A stretch of DNA of 64,000 bases, from positions 62,001 through 126,000 of the forward strand of contig NZ_SNXS01000004.1 in assembly GCF_004362525.1 (NCBI RefSeq), given 5' to 3'. This DNA is from Roseateles toxinivorans. Its GTDB lineage: Bacteria > Pseudomonadota > Gammaproteobacteria > Burkholderiales > Burkholderiaceae_C. Both the position numbers and the translations under genes were made by a program. Shown here piece by piece: positions 24,099 through 34,157 of this stretch. Every line of letters starts with the position of its first letter. Position 1 is the stretch's first letter. Below the pieces are notes generated by a model, which saw only the letters and a program-made list of their open reading frames with translations, was not told the origin of the DNA and made no database searches.

Positions 24099-26387
24099 CT
24101 AGAGTTTCATCTCCAGCCGCAGACCCCAATTGATGTGCGAGCGGTTGGCGCTCTCATTGTCCTGGCGCTGGGTGTCGTTGATCAGGCTGCTGGTCGTCAG
24201 ATAGTCGCGCGGCGCCAGGTTGTTGGCGCTGAAGCGCAGCTGGGTGCCGGCGTCGACGAACCACAGCACGAAGGCATCGGCGACGACCTTGCTGCCCACC
24301 GAACTGCTGGAGATATCGCTGAGGCGCAGCTTGTAGGCGGGCGTGATGTTGATGCTGGCGCCCAGGCTCAGCGGCAGGCCGCGCAGCTTGTAGTCGGCGC
24401 CGAAATTGGCGGTGCCCTTGGGCTGGCCTTCGAGGCGGTTGTTCGGGCCGGGCACCTGGTCCACCTTGGAATCGAACAGGCTCAGGTTGGCGCGCAGCTG
24501 TACCGGCAGGGCGTCATCCATCATCTCGTCGAGGCGGAACTTGGCCTCGAGCTCCAGCCCCTGCGTCGTTGCGTTGCCGACGTTCTGCGGCCGCGACACC
24601 CAGCGCTTCTGCGCCGACCAGCTCACATCCTCCAATGAGACGACATTGCGTATCAGATCGCTGATGCGGCGGTGGAACAGATTGGCACTGAGCAGCCCGC
24701 CCTTGGACAGATAGTGCTCATAGGCCAGCTCGATGCCGGTGGCCAGCTCGGGCTTCAGGTTCGGGTTGCCGGCGCGGTCTGGGCTGCCGATTTCGTTGCC
24801 GCCGGTCGGGAAGCGTTGCGAAATGCTCGGCCGGGCGATCAGCTCCTGCAGGCTGGCCGCCTTGTAGCTGCGCGTCAGGCTGCTGCGGATCTGGTTGCGG
24901 CTTTTCTCGTCGGGCTTCCACACCCCATGCAGCAGCGGTGTCAGCACATGGCTGGTGTTGCGGGCCTGGTAGCTGGCGCTGTCGCTGCTCGTCTTGATGC
25001 CTTCCCAGCGCAGGCCGGCATAGGCCGAGATCTGCTTGCTGGGGTTCCATTCGTCCTGCACATAGCCGGCGACGCGGCGCGAAGAGGCGCTCAGGTCGTC
25101 ACCGAACTCGGTCAGTATCGGCAGTCCGTTCTGCAGGGTCGTGCGACCCTGCAGGCGGCGGCTGCTCTCCAGCTCCAGGCCGCCGACCAGACTGTGTTCG
25201 GTCTCCAGTTGGTGCGAGACCTTGGCATTCAGGCTCCAGTTGTTCTCGCGGTTGCGGGTGCTGTCGTCGACGCTGCGGGTCTGCGTGCCGGCGCTGTCAA
25301 ATTCCCGCCGCAGGCCTTGACTGCTGAAGCGGCCGGTGCCCAGGCCGCCGCGGGCTTCCAGCCGGGTGCCAGCACTCAGGCGCTTCTGCCACTGGGCATT
25401 GCCGCGCAGCAGCTTGAAGGTGCCGTCGCCCGTGCTGCTGTAGCTGGCATAGGGCTGCTCGGTGGCGGTGCCGGTCTGCACCAGGGTGCGGCCGGCCTCG
25501 TTGCTGCCCCGGCTGAGAATCATGAAGGGCATCAGTGTCAGCGATTCGCCCTCGGCCAGCGGTATCTGCAGCCGCGCGTTGACATTGACGCCCTCGCGCT
25601 GCTCCAGCGAGTAGCCGGTCTCGTGCTGGTCCAGCACCTGGGCGCCGCTGGCCAGGTCGTACCAGCGCGTGCGCGTGTCGGCATCGTCCCAGCGGTTGCT
25701 GCGGTTGAGCGAGACGGTCAGCGTGTAGGCACCCTTGTCGCCGAGCTTGTTGTTGCGCGTCCACGAGGCATTGGGCGAGACGCGGCCGGCCTCGATGCCG
25801 ACGCCGGCACGCACCTCGTTGAGCGTCTTTTTCAGCGCCTCCTTGAGCACGATATTGATCGTGCCGGCCACCGCCCGGGCACCATACTCGGCGGTCGGCG
25901 CACGCATCACCTCGATGCGCTCCAGCTGGTCGGGCGGCAGATTGTCCAGCGAGAAGCCCGGCGGCATGCGCTCGCCATTGACCAGCAGCTGGGTGTAGCC
26001 ACCGCCCATGCCGCGCATGCGCACATCGCCACCGCGGCCGGGCCGCCCGCCGGTGGTCACGCCGGGCAGGCGCTTGAGCACCTCGCTGACCGAACTGTCG
26101 CCGAAGCGCTCGATCTCCTCGCGGCTGATGACGATCTTGGCCGCGGTCGAGCCGCGGCGCTGCTCGGTGTCACTGGCCGTGCCGCTGACTTCAACCTTCT
26201 CAAGCTGGGCCGGCGTGGCAGCAGGGACCTGGCGTGGCCCGGATCGTGCTGGCGTGCTGGCGGCGCTGGCCGGAGCCGAGGCCGCAGCAGCGGGGCGGGT
26301 TGCCTGGGCCTGGGCTTGAGTCAAGAAGCCGCTGGCGGCGAGCAGGGCCAGGGCCTGGGCGAGTGGGTGCAGCTGTACAGGGGGCAT
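24099..26387 (-). CDS. TonB-dependent outer-membrane receptor
   Basis: A 762-residue receptor: signal peptide (1-27), an Ala/Pro/Ser-rich linker, a TonB-box-like QLEKVEVSG at 61-69, plug domain (STAAKIVISREEIERFG, LKRLPGV, RIEVMRAPTAEYG) and a C-terminal 22-strand barrel ending LEMKL. It imports a siderophore, oligosaccharide or similar large ligand with energy from TonB. It is paralogous to the receptor at 42912 (same plug wording, such as STAAKIV and GFSLDNL). It leads an operon with an MBL hydrolase and a phosphatase. Confidence 0.92.
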   Translation of the reverse strand: MPPVQLHPLAQALALLAASGFLTQAQAQATRPAAAASAPASAASTPARSGPRQVPAATPAQLEKVEVSGTASDTEQRRGSTAAKIVISREEIERFGDSSVSEVLKRLPGVTTGGRPGRGGDVRMRGMGGGYTQLLVNGERMPPGFSLDNLPPDQLERIEVMRAPTAEYGARAVAGTINIVLKEALKKTLNEVRAGVGIEAGRVSPNASWTRNNKLGDKGAYTLTVSLNRSNRWDDADTRTRWYDLASGAQVLDQHETGYSLEQREGVNVNARLQIPLAEGESLTLMPFMILSRGSNEAGRTLVQTGTATEQPYASYSSTGDGTFKLLRGNAQWQKRLSAGTRLEARGGLGTGRFSSQGLRREFDSAGTQTRSVDDSTRNRENNWSLNAKVSHQLETEHSLVGGLELESSRRLQGRTTLQNGLPILTEFGDDLSASSRRVAGYVQDEWNPSKQISAYAGLRWEGIKTSSDSASYQARNTSHVLTPLLHGVWKPDEKSRNQIRSSLTRSYKAASLQELIARPSISQRFPTGGNEIGSPDRAGNPNLKPELATGIELAYEHYLSKGGLLSANLFHRRISDLIRNVVSLEDVSWSAQKRWVSRPQNVGNATTQGLELEAKFRLDEMMDDALPVQLRANLSLFDSKVDQVPGPNNRLEGQPKGTANFGADYKLRGLPLSLGASINITPAYKLRLSDISSSSVGSKVVADAFVLWFVDAGTQLRFSANNLAPRDYLTTSSLINDTQRQDNESANRSHINWGLRLEMKL

Positions 26388-26570
26388 GTCGGGATGGGTC
26401 TTGGCGGCGGAGGCAAGGCCCGCATTGTCTGGTGCGAGAGGGGGCTTTGCCCGTCTCTTTTGAATTCTTTACACCGCTGTGCGCTGTGCGCCGCGATCTT
26501 CAACCCTGGTTTGTGCGCTGTTCAAACCGCCGCTTCCGGTGCAAAGTGCTTGTCGACAGGGGGTAGTGCC

Positions 26571-29411
26571 GTGGAGATGTTTGCACTGAACGACGAGGTG
26601 GCGCGGTTGCAGGCCGAGCTGGCTGGCCTTGGGGGCCAGCCCGACCGTGCCGGCCTGCGGGCGATGGTCACCCTGGCCTGGTATTTGCGCCAGCGCGATA
26701 CCGCCCAGGCCCTGCAACTGGCCGACCGGGCCCGGGCGCTGCTTCGCGGGGCAGACGATGCCGAGGCCCATGGCCTGGCGGTTCGCCTGAAGCTGGTCTA
26801 TGGGGAGGCCAAGTGGCTGTATGCCGAACTTGGCGAGGCTCAGGCACTGGCGCAGCGGGCACTGCAGGACTTCGGTGCGCTGGGCGACCCCGTCGGCTGC
26901 GCGGATGCGCACTGGCTGCTCAGCTGCATCGCCGTTGATCAGGGCTGGCGCGACCGCGTCGAGGCCGAGCTGGAGGCCGCCGCCCTGCAGGCGCGCGAGG
27001 CCGCCGACCATGGGCGCCTCGCGCTGATCGAGAGCGAGCTTGCGCGCCATCTGGCTTTCCAGAACTGGCGCTTGGCCGCGGCGCGCTGGGACCGGCGGCT
27101 GCGGCCCATCGACAGTCAGACGCCGCCGGCCCTGCTGGCCGTGCTGTGCGACTATCGCAGCGCCATGTGCTCGTTTTCCGGCGATCCGGGCGGTGCGCTG
27201 AGCCATGCGATCAAGGCCTTTGACGCGGCGCAGCAAAGCGGGCAGATCCGCCGCGCCATCGTCGCTGCCAGCAATGCCGGCTATGAGCTGAGCAGCCTCA
27301 ACGATCAACATGCGTCGCTGGAATGGATGCAGCGCAGCCTGGACCTGGCCCGGCCCACCGGCTGGCCGGCCAGCGTGGGCCGCAGCCTGCAGCAGACGGC
27401 CGACACGCTGGTGCAGCTGGGCCGGCTCGATGCCGGCCAGGAACTGCTCGCCGAGGCCTTGCAGATGCTGGCCCCGCTGGCCGGCTCGCGTGCCTATGCC
27501 ATCGCGCTGTGCTCGGCCGGCCATCTGGCCCATGCCCAGGGCGACCATGGCCGGGCCTACGACTGCTATTGCCAGGTGCAGCAGCGTGCCGAGGCACTGA
27601 GTCAGACGGACTTCCACATCATGGGCATGCTGGGCCAGGCACAGAACCTGTTCCGGCTCGACCAGCCGCTGCGGGCGCTTGAAGTGGCGCTCAGCGGCCT
27701 CGCCCTGGCCCGAGAGCAGCACGATGTGTTCCATCAGATCGAGCTGCTGCGCCTGCTGGCCGAGATCCATGCCAGCCAGCCGCTGCCGCTGGCCGGTGCC
27801 GATGGTGTGCCCGCGGTCCACCCGACCCTGCAATGCGAGCTCAAGGGCGCGGTGGTCAATGCGCCGCTGCATTTTCTGGAGCAGGCGCTGACGCTGGCGT
27901 CCGGCATCGAGGGCTATTCGGTCACCGGCGACCTGCTCGATGCGCTGGCCCGCGAGTACGCGAATGTCGGCTCCTATCTGTCGGCCTACAACATCTGCCA
28001 GCAGGCCAACCAGGCACGCGAGAAGATCCGCAGCCAGAAGGCGACCAACCTGTCCATCGTCATGCAGGTCCAGCACCAGACCGAGCAGGCCCGCGCCGAG
28101 GCCGAGCACCTGCGCCAGCTGGCCGCCTCCGAGGCCGGCCGAGCCGAGGTCTTGCAGCAGACCGGCATGACACTGCTCACGCTGGGGGCCATCGGGCAGG
28201 AGATCACCGCCAATCTGGATCAGGCGGCCGTGTTCCAGGCGCTGGACCGCCATGTGCACAGCCTGCTGGACGCCACCTGCTTCATGGTCTACCTGCTCGA
28301 CGAGGCCGGCGACACGCTGGAAATGGCCTTTGGCATGGAAGATGGCAGGCCGTTGCCGCACCGCCGTCTGGCCCTGGCAGACAGCCCTACGCAGACCGCG
28401 CTGTGCGCGCGCGAGCGTCGCGAGATCAAGCTGGACGTCAGTCCCGACAGCGCCGACTGTGCGACGCTGATCCCCGGCACCCTGCCGACGCTGAGCCTGC
28501 TGTTTGCGCCGCTGGTCGTGCATGACCGGCTGCTGGGCGTGATGAGCCTGCAGTCGCCCCGCCCCCAGGCCTATGCGGAGCGCGAGCAGCTGATCTTCCG
28601 CAACCTCTGCGCCTATGGCGCGATCGCCCTGGACAACGCCGCCGCCTACCGCCAGCTCCATGCCACGCTGGGCACGCTGCGCGAGACGCAGGCGCAGCTC
28701 TTGCAGAAGAACCTGGAGCTGGAGCAGGCCAATTGCGCGCTGGAGCAGGTCAGTCTGACCGATACCCTGACCGGCCTGCGCAACCGCCGTTTCCTGCAGC
28801 AGCAGCTGGACGGAGACGTGGCCATCACCCTGCGCCAGCACGAGGAGTGGCTGAAGGCCGGCGGCCATGGGCCGAACCCCGACAACGACCTGATCTTCTT
28901 CATGGTGGACCTGGACCAGTTCAAGAAGGTCAATGACCACCACGGCCATGCGGTCGGCGACCGGCTGCTGGTGCAGATGCGCGAGCGCCTGCTGGAGGTG
29001 TTCCGCGAGTCGGACTACCTGGTGCGCTGGGGCGGCGAGGAGTTCCTGGTCGTTGCGCGCGCCAGCAAGCGCGAGGACGCGCCGACCCTGGCCGAGCGCA
29101 TCCGCAAGGCCGTGGCCGACCGGCATTTCGACCTCGGTGACGGCGTGCACCTGGCCAATACCTGCTCACTGGGCTTCGCCTGCTACCCCTTCATTCCCAA
29201 GCACCCGCAGCTGCTCAGCTGGCATCAGGTGGTGGAGCTGGCCGACCAGGGCCTCTACATGGCCAAGCGCGCCGGCCGCAATGCCTGGTTCGGCCTGGTG
29301 GGCAAGGAGCGCCACGACAACAGCTCGATGTTCGAACGCCTGATGCGCGGCGCCGAACAGGCGGTGCATGCCGGCGAGCTGCAGGTGGTCAGCAGTCTGA
29401 GTCAGGCCTGA
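26571..29411 (+). CDS. diguanylate cyclase with TPR-like and GAF domains
   Basis: A 946-residue soluble protein. Residues about 1-500 are helical TPR-like repeats, then a coiled coil, a GAF domain (about 535-710) and a C-terminal GGDEF domain. The active motif is intact, RWGGEEFLV near 820, and an RESD inhibitory I-site lies five residues before it, so a feedback-inhibited c-di-GMP synthase is expected. The start is taken as GTG 26571, 7 bp after AGGGGG. ATG 26577 is possible but has no properly spaced ribosome site. The GAF is like that of the kinase at 34422. Confidence 0.85.
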   Translation: MEMFALNDEVARLQAELAGLGGQPDRAGLRAMVTLAWYLRQRDTAQALQLADRARALLRGADDAEAHGLAVRLKLVYGEAKWLYAELGEAQALAQRALQDFGALGDPVGCADAHWLLSCIAVDQGWRDRVEAELEAAALQAREAADHGRLALIESELARHLAFQNWRLAAARWDRRLRPIDSQTPPALLAVLCDYRSAMCSFSGDPGGALSHAIKAFDAAQQSGQIRRAIVAASNAGYELSSLNDQHASLEWMQRSLDLARPTGWPASVGRSLQQTADTLVQLGRLDAGQELLAEALQMLAPLAGSRAYAIALCSAGHLAHAQGDHGRAYDCYCQVQQRAEALSQTDFHIMGMLGQAQNLFRLDQPLRALEVALSGLALAREQHDVFHQIELLRLLAEIHASQPLPLAGADGVPAVHPTLQCELKGAVVNAPLHFLEQALTLASGIEGYSVTGDLLDALAREYANVGSYLSAYNICQQANQAREKIRSQKATNLSIVMQVQHQTEQARAEAEHLRQLAASEAGRAEVLQQTGMTLLTLGAIGQEITANLDQAAVFQALDRHVHSLLDATCFMVYLLDEAGDTLEMAFGMEDGRPLPHRRLALADSPTQTALCARERREIKLDVSPDSADCATLIPGTLPTLSLLFAPLVVHDRLLGVMSLQSPRPQAYAEREQLIFRNLCAYGAIALDNAAAYRQLHATLGTLRETQAQLLQKNLELEQANCALEQVSLTDTLTGLRNRRFLQQQLDGDVAITLRQHEEWLKAGGHGPNPDNDLIFFMVDLDQFKKVNDHHGHAVGDRLLVQMRERLLEVFRESDYLVRWGGEEFLVVARASKREDAPTLAERIRKAVADRHFDLGDGVHLANTCSLGFACYPFIPKHPQLLSWHQVVELADQGLYMAKRAGRNAWFGLVGKERHDNSSMFERLMRGAEQAVHAGELQVVSSLSQA

Positions 29412-29432
29412 ATCCGTCTTGAATCAGGCCTG
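29403..29432. repeat. inverted repeat spanning two convergent stop codons
   Basis: CAGGCCTGA (29403-29411) and TCAGGCCTG (29424-29432) are exact reverse complements around a 12-bp centre. Each arm contains the stop codon of one of the convergent genes. It may act as a weak shared termination hairpin; no T-run follows. Confidence 0.45.
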
Positions 29433-30083
29433 GCGCTTGCGCCGGGAAGCCAGGCCGCCCACGACGGTCAGGCCAGCCAGCAGCAGCAGCACGCTGGCCG
29501 GCTCGGGCACCGGCAGGGTGGCGATCGACACATCGTCGATCAGGTTGGCGCGCGAACCGGGCGCAAGGCCGGCCGCCGTGTCATCGGAGAACACCGACAC
29601 GCTGGCCAGACCGGTCATCGAGGTGACGCCGAAGAATACAGGGGTGAAGGGGGTCAGGGTGGTCAGCGCATAGCGGGTGGTGCCACCGCCGACGTAGCTG
29701 ACATCGATGATGGCCCATTCGGCGCCGTTCAGGTCCAGGTCATCAAAGGCGAAGCCCATCACCGGCTGCATGAAGTCGAAACGCAAGGTGGTGAAGGCGT
29801 TGTAGGTATCGCCAACCGAACCCCACAAGGCGCCGCCATAGGCCTGGCCATGGGGATCCTGCCCCACCGTGCCGACATCGGCCAGATGACCGACCGCCGA
29901 CGACAGGATGTTGACCATGCCGTCGGTGTTGAAGTTGTAGTCGTAGCGGTTGGGGACGGCGGCATTGAAGTCGGCGCGGGTGGCGTGAATCGTCTGGGCG
30001 CCGGCCGTTGCGGCGGCCGCCAGGCCGATGACCAGCAGGGCGGCGCGCGCCAGGCCTGCCAATGAAGATGTGGAAGCACTCAT
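29424..30083 (-). CDS. PEP-CTERM sorting domain-containing exoprotein
   Basis: A 219-residue exported protein: signal peptide (about 1-29, ending AGA), a beta-rich domain resembling those with the segment FDDLDLNGAEW, and a PEP-CTERM tail of VPEPASVLLLLAG followed by SRRKRQA. The start at 30083 is fixed by AGGAGG just upstream. It is not linked to an exosortase here. It ends convergent with the cyclase gene. Confidence 0.87.
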   Translation of the reverse strand: MSASTSSLAGLARAALLVIGLAAAATAGAQTIHATRADFNAAVPNRYDYNFNTDGMVNILSSAVGHLADVGTVGQDPHGQAYGGALWGSVGDTYNAFTTLRFDFMQPVMGFAFDDLDLNGAEWAIIDVSYVGGGTTRYALTTLTPFTPVFFGVTSMTGLASVSVFSDDTAAGLAPGSRANLIDDVSIATLPVPEPASVLLLLAGLTVVGGLASRRKRQA

Positions 30084-30170
30084 GCTGATCCTCCTGCTTG
30101 CGTTGAGACAGGCAGTCATGGTGGAGTGGGGCGGCAGGCCCCGCCATCCCTAGCTTGACGGGCCTGCGCG

Positions 30171-31787
30171 TCAGCTGCGCTGCAACAGCAGGTTTCTGAC
30201 CCGACTGGTGTCCACCAGCAGGCCCGTGACGCGGCCTCGCGCGTCGCGCTGCGGACGCAGCAACTGGCTGCTCTTCATCCAGTAGAGCTGGCCCTGCAGC
30301 TCGACCACCTCACTGCTCAGGCCACGCAGCGTCCACAGCCCGCCGTCGGCCAGCACCGGGCCGCTGATCTGTGCCTGCAGGGTGCCGTCATCCCCCGGCG
30401 CAGCGGCGATCACCCAGTGCACGCCGTTGTGTTCGCAGCGGTAGCTGCCGGCAAGATCGGCGGGCAGGGCCGGGCGCTCGATCATGCGTGTGAAGCGTTG
30501 CGTGAGGCCGGCGCCGACCTCCACCTCGAGCAGCTCGGCCGAGCTCGGCCGCAGCTTGAATTCGTAGGCCCCGCGCAGCGGCACCCAACTGCCGTCGGCG
30601 GCCGGGGTCAGCTGGAAGGGCATGCCCCACTGCGTGGCGATCAGCTTGCCGTCCCTGACGGCCAGCTCCAGCAGCGCCGGTTCGGGCTGTCCGGCATGGG
30701 GGGCGCTGAACCATTCGCCAATGAGCGAGGCCATGTCCATTGCCGCGTCGACATAGGCCGGCAGGGCCAGCACCTCGGCCGCCACCTCGCGGGCGATGCG
30801 GTAGGGTTCCAGATGGCCGCCATTGGCGATCACCACCACGGTCAACCCGGCCTCGGGCAGGCGCAGGAACTCGGTCTTGAAGCCCGGCCACAGCCCGCCA
30901 TGGCCCAGCGTGGCCAGGCCGGCGAAGCGCCCCAGTTCTACGCCCCGAGCATAGAGGCTGGCCTGGCCGCCGCTGAGCGTCGTCGGTGCCGCCAACAGGG
31001 CCGGCAGATCGAGCGGCGCCAGCCGCGCCTGCTCGAATTGGCGGCTCCACAACAGCAGGTCCTCGACGGTGGAAACCATGCCGCCCTCGCCGCCCTGCTC
31101 GAAGCCGTGCAGCGCGCGGCGGTAGCCGCCGTCCGGCGCCTGCAGGTAGGCGCTGGCCAGCTGCGCCACCGGCTGGTCGATTTCGCAGCACATCGCCGTG
31201 CGCTTCATGCCCAGCGGCTCGAAGATGCGCTGTTGCAGGAACTCGGCCAGGCTCTGGCCCGAGATGCGTTCGACGATCAGGCCGAGCAGCAGGAAGTTGG
31301 TGTTGCAGTAAAGAAAGCGGCTGCCCGGCGCAAAGCTCAGATGGCGGTTGGCGGTGATCAGCTGCAGCATGCGCGCGCGGCTCAGATGCAGGTCCAGGCC
31401 GACCCCGCCCAGGCGTAGCATTTCCAGAAAGTCCGGCAGGCCGCTGCAGTTACGCATCAGATGCTCCAGCGTCACCACGGCGGGCAGTTCAGGCAATTCC
31501 GGCAGATGCCGTCGCATATCGTCGTTCAGGCCCAGGCGCCCTTCGGCGGCCAGCATCAGCACCGCGCTGACGGTGAACTGCTTGGACACCGAGGCAATGC
31601 GGAACACCGTGTCGCCGCGTATCGGCAGGCCGTGCTCCAGGCTGGCCAGGCCATAGCCCTTGCTCAGCAAGACCTGGCCCTGGTGCAGCACGCCGACGGC
31701 ATAGCCGGGCACGGCCTGGCCCTGCTGGGCGGCAAACAAAGCGTCAATGCGGTTTTCGAGTGACAGGCTGTCTATGGAGAAGGGCAT
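30171..31787 (-). CDS. serine hydrolase, class C beta-lactamase/DD-peptidase family
   Basis: A 538-residue protein with the three motifs of the beta-lactamase/transpeptidase-like fold: S66-V-S-K69, Y160-C-N162 and GHGG in the C-terminal part of the catalytic domain (about residues 1-360). An extra C-terminal beta domain (about 380-538) follows, as in esterase or D-aminopeptidase-type members. No signal peptide is seen, so it is probably a cytoplasmic esterase or peptidase and not a resistance enzyme. Confidence 0.85.
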   Translation of the reverse strand: MPFSIDSLSLENRIDALFAAQQGQAVPGYAVGVLHQGQVLLSKGYGLASLEHGLPIRGDTVFRIASVSKQFTVSAVLMLAAEGRLGLNDDMRRHLPELPELPAVVTLEHLMRNCSGLPDFLEMLRLGGVGLDLHLSRARMLQLITANRHLSFAPGSRFLYCNTNFLLLGLIVERISGQSLAEFLQQRIFEPLGMKRTAMCCEIDQPVAQLASAYLQAPDGGYRRALHGFEQGGEGGMVSTVEDLLLWSRQFEQARLAPLDLPALLAAPTTLSGGQASLYARGVELGRFAGLATLGHGGLWPGFKTEFLRLPEAGLTVVVIANGGHLEPYRIAREVAAEVLALPAYVDAAMDMASLIGEWFSAPHAGQPEPALLELAVRDGKLIATQWGMPFQLTPAADGSWVPLRGAYEFKLRPSSAELLEVEVGAGLTQRFTRMIERPALPADLAGSYRCEHNGVHWVIAAAPGDDGTLQAQISGPVLADGGLWTLRGLSSEVVELQGQLYWMKSSQLLRPQRDARGRVTGLLVDTSRVRNLLLQRS

Positions 31788-31828
31788 GGTTCAAACCTGG
31801 AGGATGAGCTGGCGTGCGGGAGACGGCC

Positions 31829-33148
31829 TCAGGCCGTGGCGGGCGCGGTCGCCGGCGGGATGCGGGTGACCATCACCTGGTCGATCTTGTAGCTGTCAAC
31901 GTCAAGCACCTCGAAGCGCAGGCCGGCCAGGGTGACGGTGTCGGTGCGGCGAGGGATACGGCGCAGCATCACCATCAGAAAGCCGGCTAGCGTGTCGTAC
32001 TGGCCGCGATGCGGCAGCTCGTCGATATCGCAGGCGCGCATCACATCGACGATGGGCGTCACGCCGTCGATCAGCCAGGAACCGTCGTCGCGCTTGACGA
32101 TCTGTTCCTCGTCGTGCGACTTGACCAGGTCGCCCATCACCGTGCTCATCACGTCGTTGAGGGTGATCACTCCGACCACCAGGCTGTACTCGTTGACGAT
32201 GACGGCGAAGTCCTCATGCACCTGGCGGAACTGCAAGAGCACCTCGGACAGTGTCAGCCGGTCGGGCACCATCAGCACCTTCTTCAACAGGCCATGGCTG
32301 TGCGAGGCGCGCAGGTCTATGGGCTCGTTGTTGAGCACCAGCTGGAACAGGTCGGTGGCATCCACATAGCCGACCACCTCGTCGATGTTCTCGTCGCAGA
32401 CCAGATAGGTCGAGTGCGGCTCGGCGGCGATGCGCGTGCGTATCGTCTCCTCCGAGTCGTCCTGCAGCAGATAGACGATGCGCTCGCGTGAGGTCATGGC
32501 CGACTCGACGGTGCGGGTCTCCAGCTCGAACACATTGCTGATCACCTGCTGGCCCTGGTGGCCCAGCACGCCGGCCTCGGTGCCGGCGGCGGCCATTGCC
32601 ATGATGTCGTCGGTGGTGACGCTGTCGTCGCGCTGCACCGGCAGGCCCAGCAGGCTGAACACGCTGTTGACCAGGCTGTTGAACACCCAGACCACCGGCT
32701 TGAGCACCGTCATGCAGACCTGCATGGGCCCTATCACCCGCATCGCCATCTGCTCGGGCTGGTTCATGCCAAGGCGCTTGGGGCAAAGATCGGCGAACAG
32801 GATGAAGAAGGAGGTGATGCACAGGAACGAGACAACGAAGCCCGTGGTGGCTGCCGCCGGAGCCGACATCAACAGGCCGAACAGGGCCTCGAAATGCGGC
32901 GTCAGCGCACCCTCGCCAACGATGCCGCCGAGTATGGCCACCGCGTTCAGCCCGATCTGCACCACCGCGACATAGTGGCCCGGATGGCTCTGTACCTGGA
33001 GCACCGCCTCGGCCCGGCCGTCGCCCTCATCGGCCAGCTGGCGCAGCTTCAGCCGGCGTGCGGCGGCCATGGAAATCTCGGCAATGGAGAAGAAGGCGCT
33101 GGTGGCCACCAGCAACAGGATGACGAGCAGGCTTGCAGTGAGGCTCAT
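31829..33148 (-). CDS. CNNM/CorC-type membrane protein (DUF21-CBS-CorC_HlyC)
   Basis: A 439-residue protein: DUF21 membrane domain with about four helices (residues 1-180), a pair of CBS domains (about 210-330) and a C-terminal CorC_HlyC domain (FEVLDVDSYKIDQV). Family members act in Mg2+/Co2+ or polyamine export (E. coli YtfL/PaeA-like). The start at 33148 begins with the first membrane helix; upstream codons are not conserved in character. It precedes the serine hydrolase by 41 bp on the minus strand. Confidence 0.88.
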   Translation of the reverse strand: MSLTASLLVILLLVATSAFFSIAEISMAAARRLKLRQLADEGDGRAEAVLQVQSHPGHYVAVVQIGLNAVAILGGIVGEGALTPHFEALFGLLMSAPAAATTGFVVSFLCITSFFILFADLCPKRLGMNQPEQMAMRVIGPMQVCMTVLKPVVWVFNSLVNSVFSLLGLPVQRDDSVTTDDIMAMAAAGTEAGVLGHQGQQVISNVFELETRTVESAMTSRERIVYLLQDDSEETIRTRIAAEPHSTYLVCDENIDEVVGYVDATDLFQLVLNNEPIDLRASHSHGLLKKVLMVPDRLTLSEVLLQFRQVHEDFAVIVNEYSLVVGVITLNDVMSTVMGDLVKSHDEEQIVKRDDGSWLIDGVTPIVDVMRACDIDELPHRGQYDTLAGFLMVMLRRIPRRTDTVTLAGLRFEVLDVDSYKIDQVMVTRIPPATAPATA

Positions 33149-33338
33149 GGCAAGAGTGTAACGAGCGACTTGTGGCTGCTGGCAGCGGATGTGCGGTTTT
33201 TGGCGCTTGGCCAGCGCAGTCGCGGGAGGTCCGGGCGATGGCGTGTTTTTGTCACATTGACGACGCAACTGGGCCCTAGATTGGTCGAAAAGCGGGGCAG
33301 CTCCGTCCTGTTCAAAGTCCCTCGCTCAAAGGTCTGTC

Positions 33339-34157
33339 ATGAGCTCCATTGCCCACCCCATCGCCCCTGCCGATCTGCAACGCCGCCGCCTGTGCCTGGG
33401 GCTGCCGGCCCTGGCCCTGGGCGGCATGCTGGGCGGCTGTGCCAGCGGGCCGACGACCGGAGCGGAGCCCGCCGTCACCGCAGCGCCCGGTGCCGTGGTG
33501 CCTTTTTCCAGTGCCGCGGCCGATGGCAGCCTGCCGTGCGGCTGGGCCCCCTATGTGATGAGGCGTGACCTGCCGCGCACCCGGTACCAGACCTGCCACC
33601 AGGACGGCAAGACCGTGCTGCATGCCCAGGGCACCGGCACCAGCTCGGGCCTGCAGTGCCAGGTCAGCGTCGATCCTGTGCAGACGCCCTGGTTGCGCTG
33701 GCAGTGGCGGGTCAACGAGATGGATGCACGAGCAACCATCGATGATGAGGACCTGTCGGACACGCCGACGCGCATCATCGTCGGCTTCGAGGGCGATATG
33801 TCGCGCCTGTCCTTCCGCGACCGGCTGGTCTTCGAGCAGGTCGAGCTGTTCACCGGCCACAAGCTGCCCTTCGCGACGCTGATGTACGTCTGGGACGGCC
33901 AGTTGCCGGTCGAGCATGTGCGGCAGCATGAGCGCACCGGCCGCGTGCGCTATCTGGTGGCCGAGAGTGGCCAGACCCAGCTGCGCCAATGGCTGGCGGT
34001 GGAGCGCAATGTGATGGCCGACTATGAGCGCGTGTTCGGCGAGGCGCCGGGCCGCATCAGCAGCGTCGGCGTGTTGACCGACAGCGACGATCTCAAGTCG
34101 CCCACCGAGGCCTGGTACGGCGACATCGGATTCTTCGGGCGCCCAGCCAACGCCTGA
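33339..34157 (+). CDS. DUF3047 lipoprotein
   Basis: A 272-residue protein. RRR at 15-17, a hydrophobic core and the lipobox LGGC (Cys34) predict a membrane-anchored lipoprotein. The body fits DUF3047: TPWLRWQWRVNEMDA, RIIVGFEGD, AWYGDIGF. The family is widespread in proteobacteria with no settled role. It abuts the convergent VF530 gene with no gap. Confidence 0.82.
   Translation: MSSIAHPIAPADLQRRRLCLGLPALALGGMLGGCASGPTTGAEPAVTAAPGAVVPFSSAAADGSLPCGWAPYVMRRDLPRTRYQTCHQDGKTVLHAQGTGTSSGLQCQVSVDPVQTPWLRWQWRVNEMDARATIDDEDLSDTPTRIIVGFEGDMSRLSFRDRLVFEQVELFTGHKLPFATLMYVWDGQLPVEHVRQHERTGRVRYLVAESGQTQLRQWLAVERNVMADYERVFGEAPGRISSVGVLTDSDDLKSPTEAWYGDIGFFGRPANA

Noticed and set aside
26469-29150. An 893-codon open frame opposite the TPR-GAF-GGDEF gene
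   Set aside because: Gln/Leu/His-rich shadow; the plus strand has complete GGDEF and GAF motifs.
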